From the NCBI GenBank assembly GCA_032622095.1, contig CP136069.1:7022036-7086035 (forward strand): DNA of 64,000 nucleotides. Reading direction: 5' to 3'. The position numbers and the translations under genes were made by a program. This document shows, piece by piece, positions 22,445 to 33,945 of the stretch (position 1 is the stretch's first letter; the number at the start of each line of letters is the position of its first letter). This stretch comes from Siphonodentalium dalli. Its lineage: Eukaryota; Mollusca; Scaphopoda; Gadilida; Siphonodentaliidae. The notes below the pieces were generated by a model. It searched no databases, had not been told where the DNA came from, and saw nothing but the letters and a program-made list of their open reading frames with translations.

Positions 22445-23480
22445 AGATTATCAATCCAAGATGGTTGCTGATGGCTATGTTTTCCAATGAAATTCAAAAA
22501 CATTTGATAGCTTCCATCTAGTAGAGCAATATCAAGATTAATATGAAGTTTGGTGATGATCGGAATGAGAGAAGTGGACTGTAGGGTGTGCCAAAGGATT
22601 TAGTCATGCAAAGAGTAAAATTCAAGATGGCTGCTGGCGGCCATGTTTTATGGCCGATTGACCCCAAAATGACTCGTTAACATCTACATGTCAATATTAA
22701 CATTCATGACAAATTTCATGATGATCCGACCAAAGGTATGTCCTGTAGCCCATGCCAAAGGATTTGGTCATACAAAGAGTAAAATCCAAGATGGCTGCTG
22801 GTGGCCATGTTTTTTGGCCGAATGACCCCAAAATGACTCGTGCCCATCTATATGTCAATACATGTATTAACATAAATGACAAATTTCATGATGACCAGAC
22901 AAACAGTTCGGCAAATGGATTGAATTTTGAAATCTAAGATGGCCACTGGCAGCCATATTTTTTCGACGAATGAGCCCAAAATGACTCGTTTCCCATTTAC
23001 ATGTCAATGTTAACATCCATGACAAATTTCATGATGATCTGACCAAAGATGCGACCTGTAGACTGTGTCAAAGGATTTAGTCATGCAAAGAGTAAAATCC
23101 AAGATGGCTGCTGGCGGCCATATTTTTTGGCCGAACGACCCCAAAATTATTCGTTCCCATCTGCATGTCAATATTAATTTCCACGACAAATTTCATGATG
23201 ATCAGACGAACACTCCGGCCTGTAGCCCGTGCTAATGGATTGAATTTTGTAATCCAAGATGGCCACTGGCGGCCATGTTATTTTGCTGAATGAACCCAAA
23301 ATGACTCGTTCCCATGACAAATGTCATAATGATCTGACCAAAGGTATGACCTGTAGCCAGTGCTAAAGGAATTTGTTGACGAATCACGCCCACACACACA
23401 CGCACACAAACATGCACACACGGACCACGGATACTAAACCATGGCAATAGCTCAAACTTTACAAAGTAAAGTTGAGCTAA
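22445..23480. repeat. CAAGATGGC tandem repeat with microsatellite-like tail
   Basis: About five units of 160-170 bp with AATCCAAGATGGCTGCTG, GACCCCAAAATGACTCGT and ACAAATTTCATGATGATC. It ends in a CACACACACG run and TTACAAAGTAAAGTTGAGCT, a common terminal arrangement of marine invertebrate repeats. Confidence 0.85.
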
Positions 23481-23516
23481 TAATCAGCGACTCGAAAATT
23501 AAATGGGCCTTTAAGT

Positions 23517-23732
23517 AATGTAATGCCCAAAGTAATCGACCCCTTAACCATATCAGAATTATGGGTAACTTTTCAGGATTTAGTTGGAAACATGGCTTGT
23601 TGCCATTCATCGGAAAGCTCTCCCCGAGAGCTTTCCGATGAATGGCAACAAGCCATATTTCCGACTAAATCCTGAAAAGTTACCCATAATTCTGATATGG
23701 TTAAGGGGTCGATTACTTAGGGCATTACTGTA
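23517..23732. mobile_element. Family A MITE, full length
   Basis: Palindrome with CTCCCCGAGAG loop; the inner motif is ACCATATCAGAATTATG instead of the usual CACAGCAG. Confidence 0.9.
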
Positions 23733-23785
23733 ATGGGACTCCCTGTGTGATATTTCAGACTATCAAACACATAACACAGTGACTC

Positions 23786-24050
23786 CAAGCCTTGAAATGG
23801 TGTGTCTGACATTTGCAGAATGAGTTCCCCAGGGGGTGAATTTAGCAACACTATCCTGTACATTGGTCTAGCATCACTAAATTCACCCTTTATGAACCTT
23901 ATTCAACTTAGGCCTCAACTGCTATGGGACACCTAGGATCAGACTGAAGTTTCCCAGTTGAAGTTGATGCATGAAGTTGATGCATGTTGGGTAGCATCAC
24001 TAAATTAACCCTCTGGGGACCTCATTCTGCATACGTCAGACATATTAAAA
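23786..24050. mobile_element. Family B MITE, internally deleted
   Basis: CAAGCCTTGAAATGGTGTGT left end, internal GCTATGGGACACCTAGG, a short direct repeat (GAAGTTGATGCAT) and the right half hairpin. Confidence 0.8.
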
Positions 24051-24129
24051 CTCTTGGTACACTGAGACAGTGACTATGTGTGCAATATTTGATGAGGAGT
24101 GAGGTGATGACAAGGAAATGTGTGAATTA

Positions 24130-24220
24130 TTAATCCTTTATGGAACCCCAGACACAGAGATCAATGCACTGATGACTGTCGTCTGTTTGGGTATATGTGA
24201 GGCTCCATATGGGAGTGTTA
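24130..24220. mobile_element. Fragment of the 25201 TTAA element
   Basis: CCTTTATGGAACCCCAGACA, CACTGATGACTGTCGTCTG and GAGGCTCCATATGGGA match the repeat in 25201-25453. Confidence 0.7.
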
Positions 24221-24274
24221 ATTCACTGTTATATAATTATCGCTTTCATGACAGGAGCCACGCTGATGCAGCAT

Positions 24275-24528
24275 CAAGCCTTGAAATAGTGTGTCTGTCA
24301 TTTGCAGAATGAGGTCCCCAGAGGGTGAATTTAGTGATGCTACCCCGCATATCGGGCTAGCATCACCAAATTAACCCTCTGGGAACCTCATTCTGCTGAG
24401 ATGTAAGCAGAATGAGGTCCCCAGAGGGTGAATTTGGTGATGCTAGCCCACTATGCGGGGTAGCATCACTAAATTCACCCTCTGGGGACCTCATTCTGCA
24501 AATGACAGACACACTATTTCAAGGCTGG
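24275..24528. mobile_element. Family B MITE, two-hairpin core, 8-bp target duplication
   Basis: Flanked by TGCAGCAT on both sides (24267-24274 and 24529-24536). Two complete hairpins joined by a 10-bp linker make a nearly complete palindrome. Confidence 0.88.
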
Positions 24529-24743
24529 TGCAGCATTAAAGATCCTGTGCATTCTCTTATATATGCAAGTTTCCGATATGGAGCCTTGTATATATAAGAG
24601 AATGTACTGGCTAACAAGGTCAAGGTAAATATTGTTAAGCCAATGTATTCTATTATATATGTGCTCATATATGCGAGGCTCCCTATGGGAGGCTCCCTAT
24701 GGGAGACTCGCATATATAAAAGAATGCCATGACACAGGGTGAA
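24529..24743. mobile_element. Family C fragment
   Basis: CCTGTGC plus two degraded TATATATGC hairpins; the GAGGCTCCCTATGG loop is doubled. Confidence 0.75.
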
Positions 24744-25200
24744 CATTTTTTTTTGCTTATTTGGGGAGGAAGGACACCAGTCTAACCGGTCACCCTGGAA
24801 TCTGTAGTGCCTAGAGTGAAGTGCAGTGAAGGGGATTCCAATGAAGTTTGCGACATGAGCCATGAAATGTTTTCCCCATGATGTAGACCGTATGAGTAAT
24901 AGCGCTACATTACTGTGGACTCAGACCACTGGCTGAAATGTATGAAGTCCCATATCGATATAATCCAACTCTTGGTCTGGTGTCGGATAGACTTTTTTTT
25001 TCACTAAGAAGTCCTATCATTTGCCCTGATCCCAACCTCCATCTGTCCGTACTGTTGATGGGCTGTTATGAGAAGCAGGATTCCGAGCATGCCACTGACT
25101 GAGTCGGTAAACAAACTGTTTTTCATTAGGATTCAAACTAAACTGAGAAGTCACTGGCTGCTGTCTCCTTGATCTGAAGGCAGCCAGGAACTGAGATGAT
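24744..25200. other. Unassigned intron 5 sequence
   Basis: No gene or repeat end seen. Confidence 0.4.
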
Positions 25201-25453
25201 TTAACCCTTTATGGTGCCCCAGACAGAGAGAACAATGCACTGATGACTGTCGTCTGCTTGGGTCTGTGTGAGGCTCCATATGGGAATGTTATATAACCCT
25301 TTATGGAGCCCCAGACAGAGAGAACAATGCACTGATGACTGTCGTCTGCTTGGGTCTGTGCACAGGGGTTAATATAGCTATTCGAGTCGGGTTTACCCAG
25401 AACTGGTCATGTTCAAATATCACAAAAATCAGACTTGGCACTGAAAGGGTTAA
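25201..25453. mobile_element. TTAA element with internal direct repeat
   Basis: TTAACCCTTTATGG left end and CTGAAAGGGTTAA right end. An 80-bp block (CCCCAGACAGAGAGAACAAT onward) is repeated twice. Confidence 0.8.
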
Positions 25454-26004
25454 ACACTCCATGGAGTTGGAGGAGGAAAATATTATAGAAGCATGCACGT
25501 TTATTGTGGCTCCAGCCCAAAACCAGCAGGGACAGAGGGCATGTAGGAAGTGACATACAGAGGACAAGGAGCACCATGCGCCAGCGGCTCTTGCCGCTTC
25601 TTGCTGACCCCTGGATACAGATGAGTAGCTACGATTGATGCAGCTTGATTTCGAGTACCACACAGGCAGTGGGTATGCCAATGGAATGCCATGAGGGAAC
25701 AGATTGGTGTCCCTGTCGGGTCGATGGTCCAAGGTACCACTTCTGGGATGGATGGGTTGCCACTCCAATTGCACCTAGTTTTTGGATAACCATTGGCCTG
25801 AAGTGCTAAACTAGTGAGCGGATCCCTATTATCTGGTGTCTTACATCCAATGGTAGATGAAATCTTGCAGCGAGGGGAAGCAGCCTCCAGTGATCTGTTT
25901 CTCTGTCTGTAGGAAGAGCACACAACGTCGTTAACCTGTTGCCACCTAGGCCTAACATTGTCCTGTTAGTGGGGATCTCAGAGATCAGCAATTGACCTTG
26001 TTAG
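25454..26004. other. GC-richer unassigned segment
   Basis: Overlapping open frames of 140-157 codons occur on the minus strand but do not resemble a known protein or a channel exon. It adjoins a SINE head, so it may be SINE body or processed sequence. Confidence 0.4.
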
Positions 26005-26076
26005 AATACGCTGACCATGTTTCGATCCCCGGTCTGCTAGCAAGAGAGACCAGTATGCTACCTCTCAGCTACCGAC
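26005..26076 (-). mobile_element. tRNA-derived SINE head
   Basis: The minus strand reads GTCGGTAGCTGAGAGGTAGC (A box) and CCGGGGATCGAAAC (B box), close to a tRNA but without a full cloverleaf. The body probably continues toward 25470. Confidence 0.65.
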
Positions 26077-26229
26077 TTCACTTGTGTTGTATATGTATAT
26101 TGGATGAGTCAACTTTCCGAACTAATCACGATCACACGAAAGCCTTTGTGTACCAACATCGGAAACCGCCTGTTACTTATTAGAATGCAAAATTCTTTCT
26201 CAAATGATTCCGCATTGTATCATTAAACT

Positions 26230-26425
26230 TACCGTATTCTCGCGGGTATAAGCCCACTTTCGGGCATAAGACCACCCCAGTATTTTCACTAGAAGTAAGT
26301 TTTCCGGGGTATAAGACCAACCCCTCCCTGGCCCTAACCATAACCCCTCCAAAACGGGTTTATATACCAGTATTTGAGAAAAATTACTCCCCCAACACCT
26401 GTCTTATACCTGCGAGAATACGGTA
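26230..26425. mobile_element. MITE with TACCGTATTCTCGC ends
   Basis: The terminal inverted repeats are 23 bp (TACCGTATTCTCGCGGGTAT and complement). No ORF. Confidence 0.85.
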
Positions 26426-26658
26426 GTGGTCATCCCAACTGGCTGATCAAGGAGAAATTCATAATTATGAGGATGTGTATTGAATTGCGTATTAAAAGTC
26501 ATTCATGTTAGCGAATCATATCGTGACTGACTGATCATCCAAATAAAATTTTCACGAAGACTATCGACACAGATGACACTCTATTCCATCAATGAATATG
26601 ACCTCTCAGAAGCCGGATGATATATCGAAAGAGGCAACACCTTATAAAGCAAGGAGCT

Positions 26659-26833
26659 TTACCCTGCAGGGAGCCCCACACATATATAGAAGCATATAGA
26701 AGAGTGTCGTCTGCTCATGTTTGTCTGGGGCTCTGTATGGGTGAAATTATAAAATTGTTAAAGAATACAAGAAAAAATTATTAAAATTGTAAACAATTGT
26801 TAGGCCAATGCATTCTCTTATATATGCGAGGCG
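26659..26833. mobile_element. Hairpin element fragment flanked by a 20-bp duplication
   Basis: Starts at TTACCCTGCAGGGAGCCCC and ends in GCGAGGCG. The host word ACCTTATAAAGCAAGGAGCT lies on both sides (26639-26658 and 26834-26853). Confidence 0.75.
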
Positions 26834-26869
26834 ACCTTATAAAGCAAGGAGCTGGACTCCGCAAATATG

Positions 26870-27232
26870 CGACCTGCCATATCAAATCCAGTCGTAAGTC
26901 GGGATTTTTTTACCCTGTGCCAACGCATTCTCTTATATATGCGAGTCGACCATAGGTCGCCTCGCATATATAAGAGAATGCATTGGCCTAAAAATAATTA
27001 TCTTTTTTTTTAAATAAATGTTTCTTACAATTTTTAGGACATAAAATAAAAAACATCCATTACCCTGCAGGGAGCCCCACACATATATAGAAGCATAAGA
27101 AGTGTGTCGTCTGCTCATGTTTGTCTGGGGCTCTGTATGGGTGAAATTATAAAATTGTTAAAGAATACAAGAAAAAATTATTAAAATTGTTAGGCCAATG
27201 CATTCTCTTATATATGCGAGGCGTAACATAGG
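26870..27232. mobile_element. Hairpin element, GACCYGCC type, right part truncated
   Basis: Begins CGACCTGCCATATCAAATCC with the complete hairpin, the GACATAAAATAAAAAACATC block, then CCCTGCAGGGAGCC and a second half hairpin cut at GAGGCG. Same family as 59902-60304. Confidence 0.78.
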
Positions 27233-27234
27233 GT

Positions 27235-28366
27235 TTTACATACAAGTTATGACCACTTACCTCACGGTTACATCTCCATAAAAAACAGTCCACATGACAG
27301 TTAATCCTTATATTTATATACATTTAGCGAAAAAGCCACTTTTGTAAATGTATTTAAATCGAAAAGTGTATCGTGACAAAACCAGCCCAAAATATCCCAT
27401 AGCACCCTTGGCAAAAGTTAACAGGAACAACGAGGCGCTTTGTATTGAAACCCGATGATTTATTAAGTCAATCCTGTGCGAGTCCAAATGTGCCCAAAGC
27501 ATTACGCGTTCTTCTTTCCGAAATTGATGACGTGTCGATGTAATTATGGGGTTGCAGTTATGAGCTGTTGCGCGTTCACCGAGAAATAACTGCAACTAGT
27601 CAAGTGGGCGCCGACCAATCGGAATGCTGGATTTAGTGATAATCACACTTAGTATGTAAATATAATGAAATAAAGGTAAGAGAAGGTGCAGAATGAATAT
27701 TATAACAAAAGTAATTTGCTGCCAAACCCCTTATTATACTGAATCAGCTTTAGTGATACAAGATATAGAGGACTATAACCAAGCCATATTCCCCCATTCA
27801 AACTATTTCTTATTTACTTTACTTCATATTCATTTCTTCTCAAATCTGTTCATTACTTTCAATCAATCATGCCTCAATTGTTCTTTATCTTTATCATCTT
27901 AACTAGGGCTTGCCATGTTAATTGCTAATTCTCCAATTAAGCTTCATATAACTCTTATCAATTGACATAAATCTTTACACCTATTATTCTAAATGTCCAG
28001 GTGGCAAGTCCTGCTGTTAATTAGTATGCTTCAGGCTTTCACACGTCTTTGGCTAATCAAATCTATTGTTTCACTAAGTTGTATATATATATCAAAACTT
28101 CTAAATGTAAGTTAAGTAATTCATCTTTAGACTTCACTCTTCACGGCACCCGGTTCTTATTCTCTCTTCACGGCACCCGGATTATATATTGCATTTCATC
28201 GGCACCCGATAGACTGTTCAATACTTGTGTACCTAATATATGCTTGGAATTCAACAATAAATACTGTTATTACTATATGTCTGGAGTCCATTGATCATCT
28301 TCATATCAAAACCTACCAGAGCTAATTGACCCCGTGATATCAATTTCCAGTCCGTGTTAGGACCTC
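27235..28366. other. Unassigned intron 5 sequence
   Basis: CGGCACCCG occurs three times at 28144-28207, and an AATAAA lies at 28257. This might be the end of an LTR, but I see no paired copy. Confidence 0.4.
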
Positions 28367-28505
28367 CAACGAGTTATGTTGGGGGATATAAGATTTTATG
28401 AAACGAGTTTGATAAATTTGATTCGCAACGAGTCGTAAACGAAAATCAAAATCCTCTAATATAACAGAAGCTTAAAAATTGTTGGCTGAGACGCTTCACA
28501 ACCGT
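28367..28505. repeat. Dispersed element X, copy 3, left part
   Basis: AACGAGTTATGTTGGGGGAT to GCTTCACAACCGTATA. Compared with 1620-1775 the element is interrupted here and resumes at 31273. Confidence 0.8.
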
Positions 28506-28831
28506 ATAGATATTTTGAAAGTGTGGAGAGCGCGGGCACAGGTCGGAATCCGATTTCTTATGTAATTATTTCTATGGAACTAGCTAAATTTTGTTAGGTT
28601 GTGTCGGAAATTGACATAAATTTTGTTAGGTTGTGTCAGAAATTGACATAAATTTTGTTAGGTTGTGTCGGAAATTGACATGGAATAGTTTGTTGAGCAT
28701 TGTTGCCATTCAAAGATGGAACTAGCTAAATTTGTTTGTGTTGTGTCGGAAATTGACATAAAATATGTGTTGAGCACAAACAAAGGATAATGGTGTTGAC
28801 ATAGCTAAAAGTTAATTAAACTGCGTGTTAA
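28506..28831 (-). mobile_element. 3' untranslated part of the Penelope-like element
   Basis: Downstream of the stop at 28832. Contains a 32-bp unit repeated three times (GTTAGGTTGTGTCGGAAATT). Confidence 0.65.
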
Positions 28832-30892
28832 TCAAGGTCTGAGTCTAGATCGAACGAGCAAATCTCTCAAACTGGGATTTTTCTTGTAGGCAATAATCAC
28901 CCGTTTGTCGAGAGGCTCGGTCAATTTAGTGTTTAATAATGCAAAGTTTTTTCGGAAAATGCTTGCGATTTCAACATTTCTACGATTGTAGATCAGAGGA
29001 AAGCACAAGAAATTTTGAGAAACACCTTTGTAGTCAATGTTAAGTCCGAACGGAAGATATGTTTTAAGTACGCCCATCCAATGATTTTCGCGTTCTAGGC
29101 GTATTGAATCGGTTTGGTCTTCCTCGGCTAGAATTGGTGTCTGTTCTATTGGCTGAAAGCTGAAATGGGATTTAATGTTATGATTAGATGAGTTGAAATG
29201 ATCTGAAATTTGCGTGTCAAGTTCTTGGCGGACACTGGAAAGATGATTAGACATTCTAACTGTGAGAGCGGTTTTTGTTTGTCCAACATATTGTATACGG
29301 CACCTTTTGCATGTGATTAAGTAAATTACGTTTTTAGAATCACAATTAAGTTTGCTCTGCATTTGATACGATATGCGTGTTTGTTCGCTGGTGAAAGTGT
29401 TACCAGTATTGATATATTCCATTGTATTGATGTAACATCGTTTTCTGTGACAAAATGAGGCTGAACCATTACCCGACACCGGCCGATTGTGCCGTATCCT
29501 TGTTGGCTCAGTCGATGTTGGGTCATGGCGTAACGATTCCAATTCTCTGAGAGTTTCGGACTTTACTTGGCGCAGTAATCTACTAGAGTAGCCGCGCGGT
29601 CGTAAAGCCTGGAAGAGCACCGAACAAGCTTGATTTAGGTCGCTTCTGTTCGTGCAGTTCCGGTGATATCGAATGATTTGAGATTTAATCAATCCATTGA
29701 AAAGTTTTGGCGGATGGAAAGATTTACGATGAAGTAGCTGGTGAGAATCCGTTGGTTTCGTAAAAAGTTTTGTATCTAAAATGTTGCATGATGTAAATTG
29801 TGGGCCCTTAAATATTGTTAAATCAAGGAAATCAATGCTGGTTTGCGATATTGATTCTTTGAGTTGGATTGATTCGTCATGACTGTTCAAGATGTCCAAG
29901 AACACCCTAAACTCATCCAGACCATGAGTCCAAATGATAAATATGTCGTCCAAGAATCTATAATAGGCTAATGGTTGTTTATCAGATTTGGCTAGGGCGC
30001 CTTTCTCCCACTCTGCAACAAAAATTGAGGCAAAATTAGGACTAAACTTCTTGCCCATACTGCAGCCGGAGACCTGTAAATAATATCGTCCATAAATTCA
30101 AAGTCATTCCCTTTAAGAGAAAGTTCTAATAATTGAAGTAGTTCATCTCCAGGTCTATCAGGATCATGGTGGAAATCAAATGCATTCTTAATTGACTTTA
30201 ATCCGGCATCGATTCCAATATTTGTATACATAGATTTCACGTCGAGACTAATTAGGTAAGCAGAAGATGGAACTTCAATTTTCGACAATTTAATGAGGAA
30301 GTCCTCCGTGTCTTTTAGATAGCTCGGATGGCGGGTAGCAATTGGTTTCAAATAGAAATCAATAAACTCCGAAATGTGGTACGACTCCGAAGCCACGTCG
30401 CTGATGATCGGGCGACCGGGTGGTGTGTATGGATTAGTCCAACAGCTCAAAGGTTTGTGTATTTTAGGTAGCAAATAAAATGTCCTATTATTGGATTCAG
30501 GTTTTGCAATTAGATACTGAACATGTTTTTTCTTTAAAACGTCCTGGTCCAGCAAGCTTTTGAGAATGAGATTGAATTTTAAAACATTGGATTTCCAAAT
30601 TGGCTCATCCAATGGTTTGTAATATTTAGTGTTGCTTAAATGGCGCGTCGCTTCTAGAATGTAATTTTCTTTAGACATGATGACGAGCGAGGAGCTGCCT
30701 TTGTCACAATGTTTGATTACAATGTTTTTATTGCTGCGAAGAGTTTTTAGTGCAGTTCTTTCAACTTTAGTAAGGTTATCCTCGTTGTGAAATTTTGGTA
30801 AATTTGTTATGTCGGTTTTGACTAAGCCAGCGACCTCGGGAATGGAGTGGTCAATCTGGCGGTCAGAGGGGGGTCCACATCGAAGGTTCTTT
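28832..30892 (-). pseudogene. Penelope-like element: reverse transcriptase plus GIY-YIG nuclease, one frameshift
   Basis: The frame is open from the truncation near 30892: LRSNKNIVIKHCDKGSS, FYLLPKIHK, GRPIIS, SLDVKSMYTNI (first catalytic Asp), then after a one-base loss near 30080 SMGKKFSPNFASIFVAEWE, YYRFLDDIFIIW (catalytic Asp pair), a Cys-rich linker, and VIYLITCKRCRIQYVGQTK with R-x3-H and E-x2-W of a GIY-YIG domain. The RT and nuclease are nearly complete, but the N terminus is missing. It is inactive as it stands. It lies in the same sense as the host gene in intron 5. Confidence 0.95.
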
Positions 30893-31272
30893 AAATAGAT
30901 AGATAGATACTTTATTGCGCAATCGCTATACGGATACAGGATATGGCAAAGAAAGAAAAAAAATAAACATGCAAATAAAATATATGACTAGAATATTTGT
31001 GCTGAGTGATTACAGTGTTATTGTCGTAATATTTCGGCTTCAATTAAATATTTACTTAGAGATCTGCTCAGTTGTTTATCATTAGATTTGAATATTTCTT
31101 GAAGCTTTTGGCGCTCGTCTAACACATCGTAATTTGATATCACATTCTTCGCGTAACTGCTAAAGACTTGCCTAGGATTGTGGTACTTCGGGCAGTGTAA
31201 TAAAAAGTGAGACTCATCTTCGATAGGTTTATCTTTAGCGGGCATATTATGACTACATTGTTTGCAAGTTCG
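30893..31272 (-). pseudogene. LINE 3' fragment with ATCT tail
   Basis: The C-terminal coding part reads RTCKQCSHNMPAKDKPIEDE, then SHFLLHCPKY, to a stop at 31018. A 3' UTR follows, ending GCGCAATAAAGTATCTATCT. The tail abuts the truncated 5' end of the Penelope-like element. The part of the open frame above 31272 belongs to element X, not the LINE. Confidence 0.85.
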
Positions 31273-31590
31273 TTCCTCTATACAACAGTATTGCGTGCTC
31301 GAGTTGCCGATGGAAAATCTAGTCCCCCAATTTGCCTCTTTGTTTTTGTTTCTATTTTGGTTAGGAACAAAGTTGGACAATAATTTAATTTTAATGAACA
31401 AAGCGATCATTTTGCATTGTCTGATGTTGTTGCCATGTGCAGCTTTACGAAATAGTATTAATCCACCTGATTCAATGTAAAAGTCATCTGTTGGCGTGCT
31501 GCCAAGTTGGCAGGAAACCACTAGTGAGAGATAAGAAAATATCTAATGGTTTTTTAAATGATATAATAGGGGTTTCATGTGATATAAAAT
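31273..31590. repeat. Dispersed element X, copy 3, right part
   Basis: Matches 1775-2300 but lacks the family A MITE, giving the empty site near 31555. Confidence 0.82.
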
Positions 31591-32096
31591 AATTAATGAG
31601 CATTGTGTGCAGATATGCATGCATGGTTGTGGACCGCCAACATTGAGTCCTACCTGCACCGATTAAATTCCCATGATAACAATGGGCTACTGTTAGGAAA
31701 CCAGTGATAACTAAATAAGAAATGAAAAATCAAACGGAAAATGAACTCAAATATTCAGACAGTGTACATGCACAAAAGTACTGTGCAATTGAGTATGAAA
31801 TAAGGTAAACAAATGTTAAAAGGGATGGAAATCCAGATAAAGCACATGGTATCACTAGGTTACATCAAGTATTAATCCACTTCTCCCTGACGTCATTTCA
31901 GGGAAGACTTGCGGCCACACAGGGCGACTATTTCGCACACGTCGCCCCCTAGGCTGGTCCCTGCCTAGAGATTTCAAATTGGGAGAAATGACTTCTCCCT
32001 GTTGGGCTGTTATCATACACCCCAACATCACCCTTCTATGATCAATTAAGTATTACTCGACACAAGAGGCAATTTATAAACACATTATAGTAAATA
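31591..32096. other. Unassigned intron 5 sequence
   Basis: A short inverted pair around GACTTCTCCCTG/CAGGGAAGACTT and the word CTCCCTG recur; no gene. Confidence 0.4.
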
Positions 32097-32262
32097 CACA
32101 GAACGACACGATGTGTAAATGGGTTTGTCGATACGACACTCATGCTGTCGCGGAAGGATAGAACGAGAGGCGCAAGCAAGCAAGCGCCTCTCGTTCTATC
32201 CTTCCGCGACAGCACGAGTGCCGTATCGACAAACCCATTTACACATCGTGTCGTTCTGTGTT
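32097..32262. repeat. Large near-perfect palindrome
   Basis: Arms of about 76 bp with two or three mismatches (CACAGAACGACACGATGTGT to complement; inner GAACGAGAGGCGC) around AAGCAAGCAA. A foldback MITE, GC-richer than its surroundings. Confidence 0.88.
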
Positions 32263-32510
32263 TAATCCATGCTTCGCGTCCTAGAATCCGTGCATTAAAA
32301 ATACAGACTTAGAAGGTTTATTTAGGCACATAGAGGGCCAGTCTGGGTGAACGTCGACTCTATATTTGAAATCTAGAGTCTGGAGCTAATGTCGCCAAAA
32401 CCATTTCTATTCAGTGAAGGGCTTCCCCAAAATGACGTCACGGATTTTAAAAAATACATCGATGATTGACAGGTGTCCCCACGTGTTATTTGTTGTGCTT
32501 CGCAATAACA

Positions 32511-32804
32511 ATGGCCGACTCATCAACCCCTAGAAGGCCTGTGTCGTGACATAAACTTACAGAAGATAATATTTGTTGTGTGTGCGACTATTCTTTTTCG
32601 GGAGATGAACTCGCCGCATCAACGGGAAAGCTGCACCCGAGAGCAAAAAATAAGGTCGTCATGAAAAAAAATGATGCTTTTGAACTATTTAAAAGCATAA
32701 AATTAAGTGATTTCCTCGGTGTTTCAGATGACTTTTTTACGACAAATAATTTGATTTGCAAACCATGTTACAATAAAGTAAATCAAATACACGGACATGA
32801 GTGA
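32511..32804 (+). pseudogene. Candidate exon with C-x2-C/C-x2-C zinc-binding pair, in-frame TGA
   Basis: From ATG at 32511 the frame reads MADSSTPRRPVS, then TGA at 32547, then continues open: HKLTEDNICCVCDYSFSGD, a Lys-rich middle, FLGVSDDFFTTNN, LICKPCYNKVNQI and a stop. The two Cys pairs resemble the N-terminal zinc-associated domains of many invertebrate and transposon-linked proteins, but I cannot name a family. GTGAGT overlaps the end (32803), so it could be a first exon. The TGA could be a CGA mutation. A deleted hAT element begins 46 bp downstream. Confidence 0.5.
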
Positions 32805-32849
32805 GTTCTATTTATATTTATGGGAGGCAAAGTTTGTACCATACGCAGG

Positions 32850-33945
32850 TAGGGCTTCACGATATGATCAAAAATATTATCGATACGATATCCAAATTAT
32901 TATCGCGATATGGGTATATATCGATAATCTAAAGTTTTGAATTCCAAACTAATGTAATTTTAAATTGTATGCTTTCATGAAAAGTCGCGAACGAGCGTTA
33001 GCAATTTGCGTATTTTCGTTGTATACATAACATTTCCATGTTACTTCCGGTTGTAATTGAAAGTAAGAACTAAACGATAAGTTTACGTAATATAGTAATG
33101 TTTATTGAATTAACACAGCATTTGAATGAAAGAACATACAGTAAAACAATAATAACAAAAATGGCTAACAATATGAAGGTGACTTGCACAGAGACATATT
33201 TACATGTTTGACGCTAAGACCGCGCTGAATAACTATTAAGTTGCGTCGACGTATCCAGCTGGTCGAGAAAGCAGACACTATCCCGCGGCAAATACTAAGC
33301 AATCTACTAACACGTTTGTCGTCTTTCATAGAGTTGTTAACAGCCAGATTCAAATTGTGCCCGAAGCAGGAAAGGTGTTGCCATCTGAGTATGTCAACAG
33401 CTTTGATACTGTTTGACCCATTGTCTGTTGTGATGCACGACAGCTGATCGGGATTGAGACCCCACGACTTTAAACAATCAGGCAACACTTCCGCGATATT
33501 CTCGCTAATTTAATGACAACAATGACTCTGCTTTAGGGACACGCCAACATCGAACTTATAACTTAAATGGCTTCACGCCAGATTATCCACACGCAATACA
33601 ACCTGTGAAAACACTGCTTATATCACCACAACAGTGTTTAATCAACGAACTCAATTACTGAATGAGTAGCCTTCTTTTCACGTTAATTATTTGTAACGCC
33701 TTTAGCAATACAGCGGACTCTTTGTCTAGCCAGCCACCAATGCGGGTGACAGTCCCGCTATTTGCACGTTATCACACTGTTGGCTAGAATGCGCCTACAT
33801 TAAACTTTTTGTTTTATTTAATTCAAATTTATTAAACTTTGGAAATATATCGTTGATGACGATAATTTAGTTTTGGGTCGATACGATACGATAATTTAAA
33901 AATATATCGACATTCGATAATATATCGATATAGCGTGAAGCCCTA
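32850..33945 (-). mobile_element. Deleted hAT transposon with exact 8-bp target duplication
   Basis: TACGCAGG lies on both sides (32842-32849 and 33946-33953). The ends are TAGGGCTTCACGATAT and complement, followed by ATATCGATA-rich subterminal sequence. At 1096 bp it is shorter than an autonomous element and has lost most of its transposase. Confidence 0.93.
33165..33488 (-). pseudogene. hAT transposase fragment (ZBED-like)
   Basis: Reads CITTDNGSNSIKAVDILRWQ, HLSCFGHNLNLAVNNSM, then RLLSICRGIVSAFSTSW, the DDE-domain region of hAT/ZBED proteins (TDN-x-x-N and C-x-x-H-x-LNL). The BED finger, remaining catalytic parts and dimerisation domain are absent. Confidence 0.9.

Noticed and set aside
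25301-25923. Overlapping minus-strand frames of 140-157 codons as a host gene
   Set aside because: No recognisable family, no splice support and a SINE head adjoining; kept only as an unassigned segment.
31273-31521. N-terminal part of the 167-codon frame as LINE protein
   Set aside because: This part belongs to element X (also at 278-545 and 1750-2015 without LINE sequence); the LINE starts near 31272.
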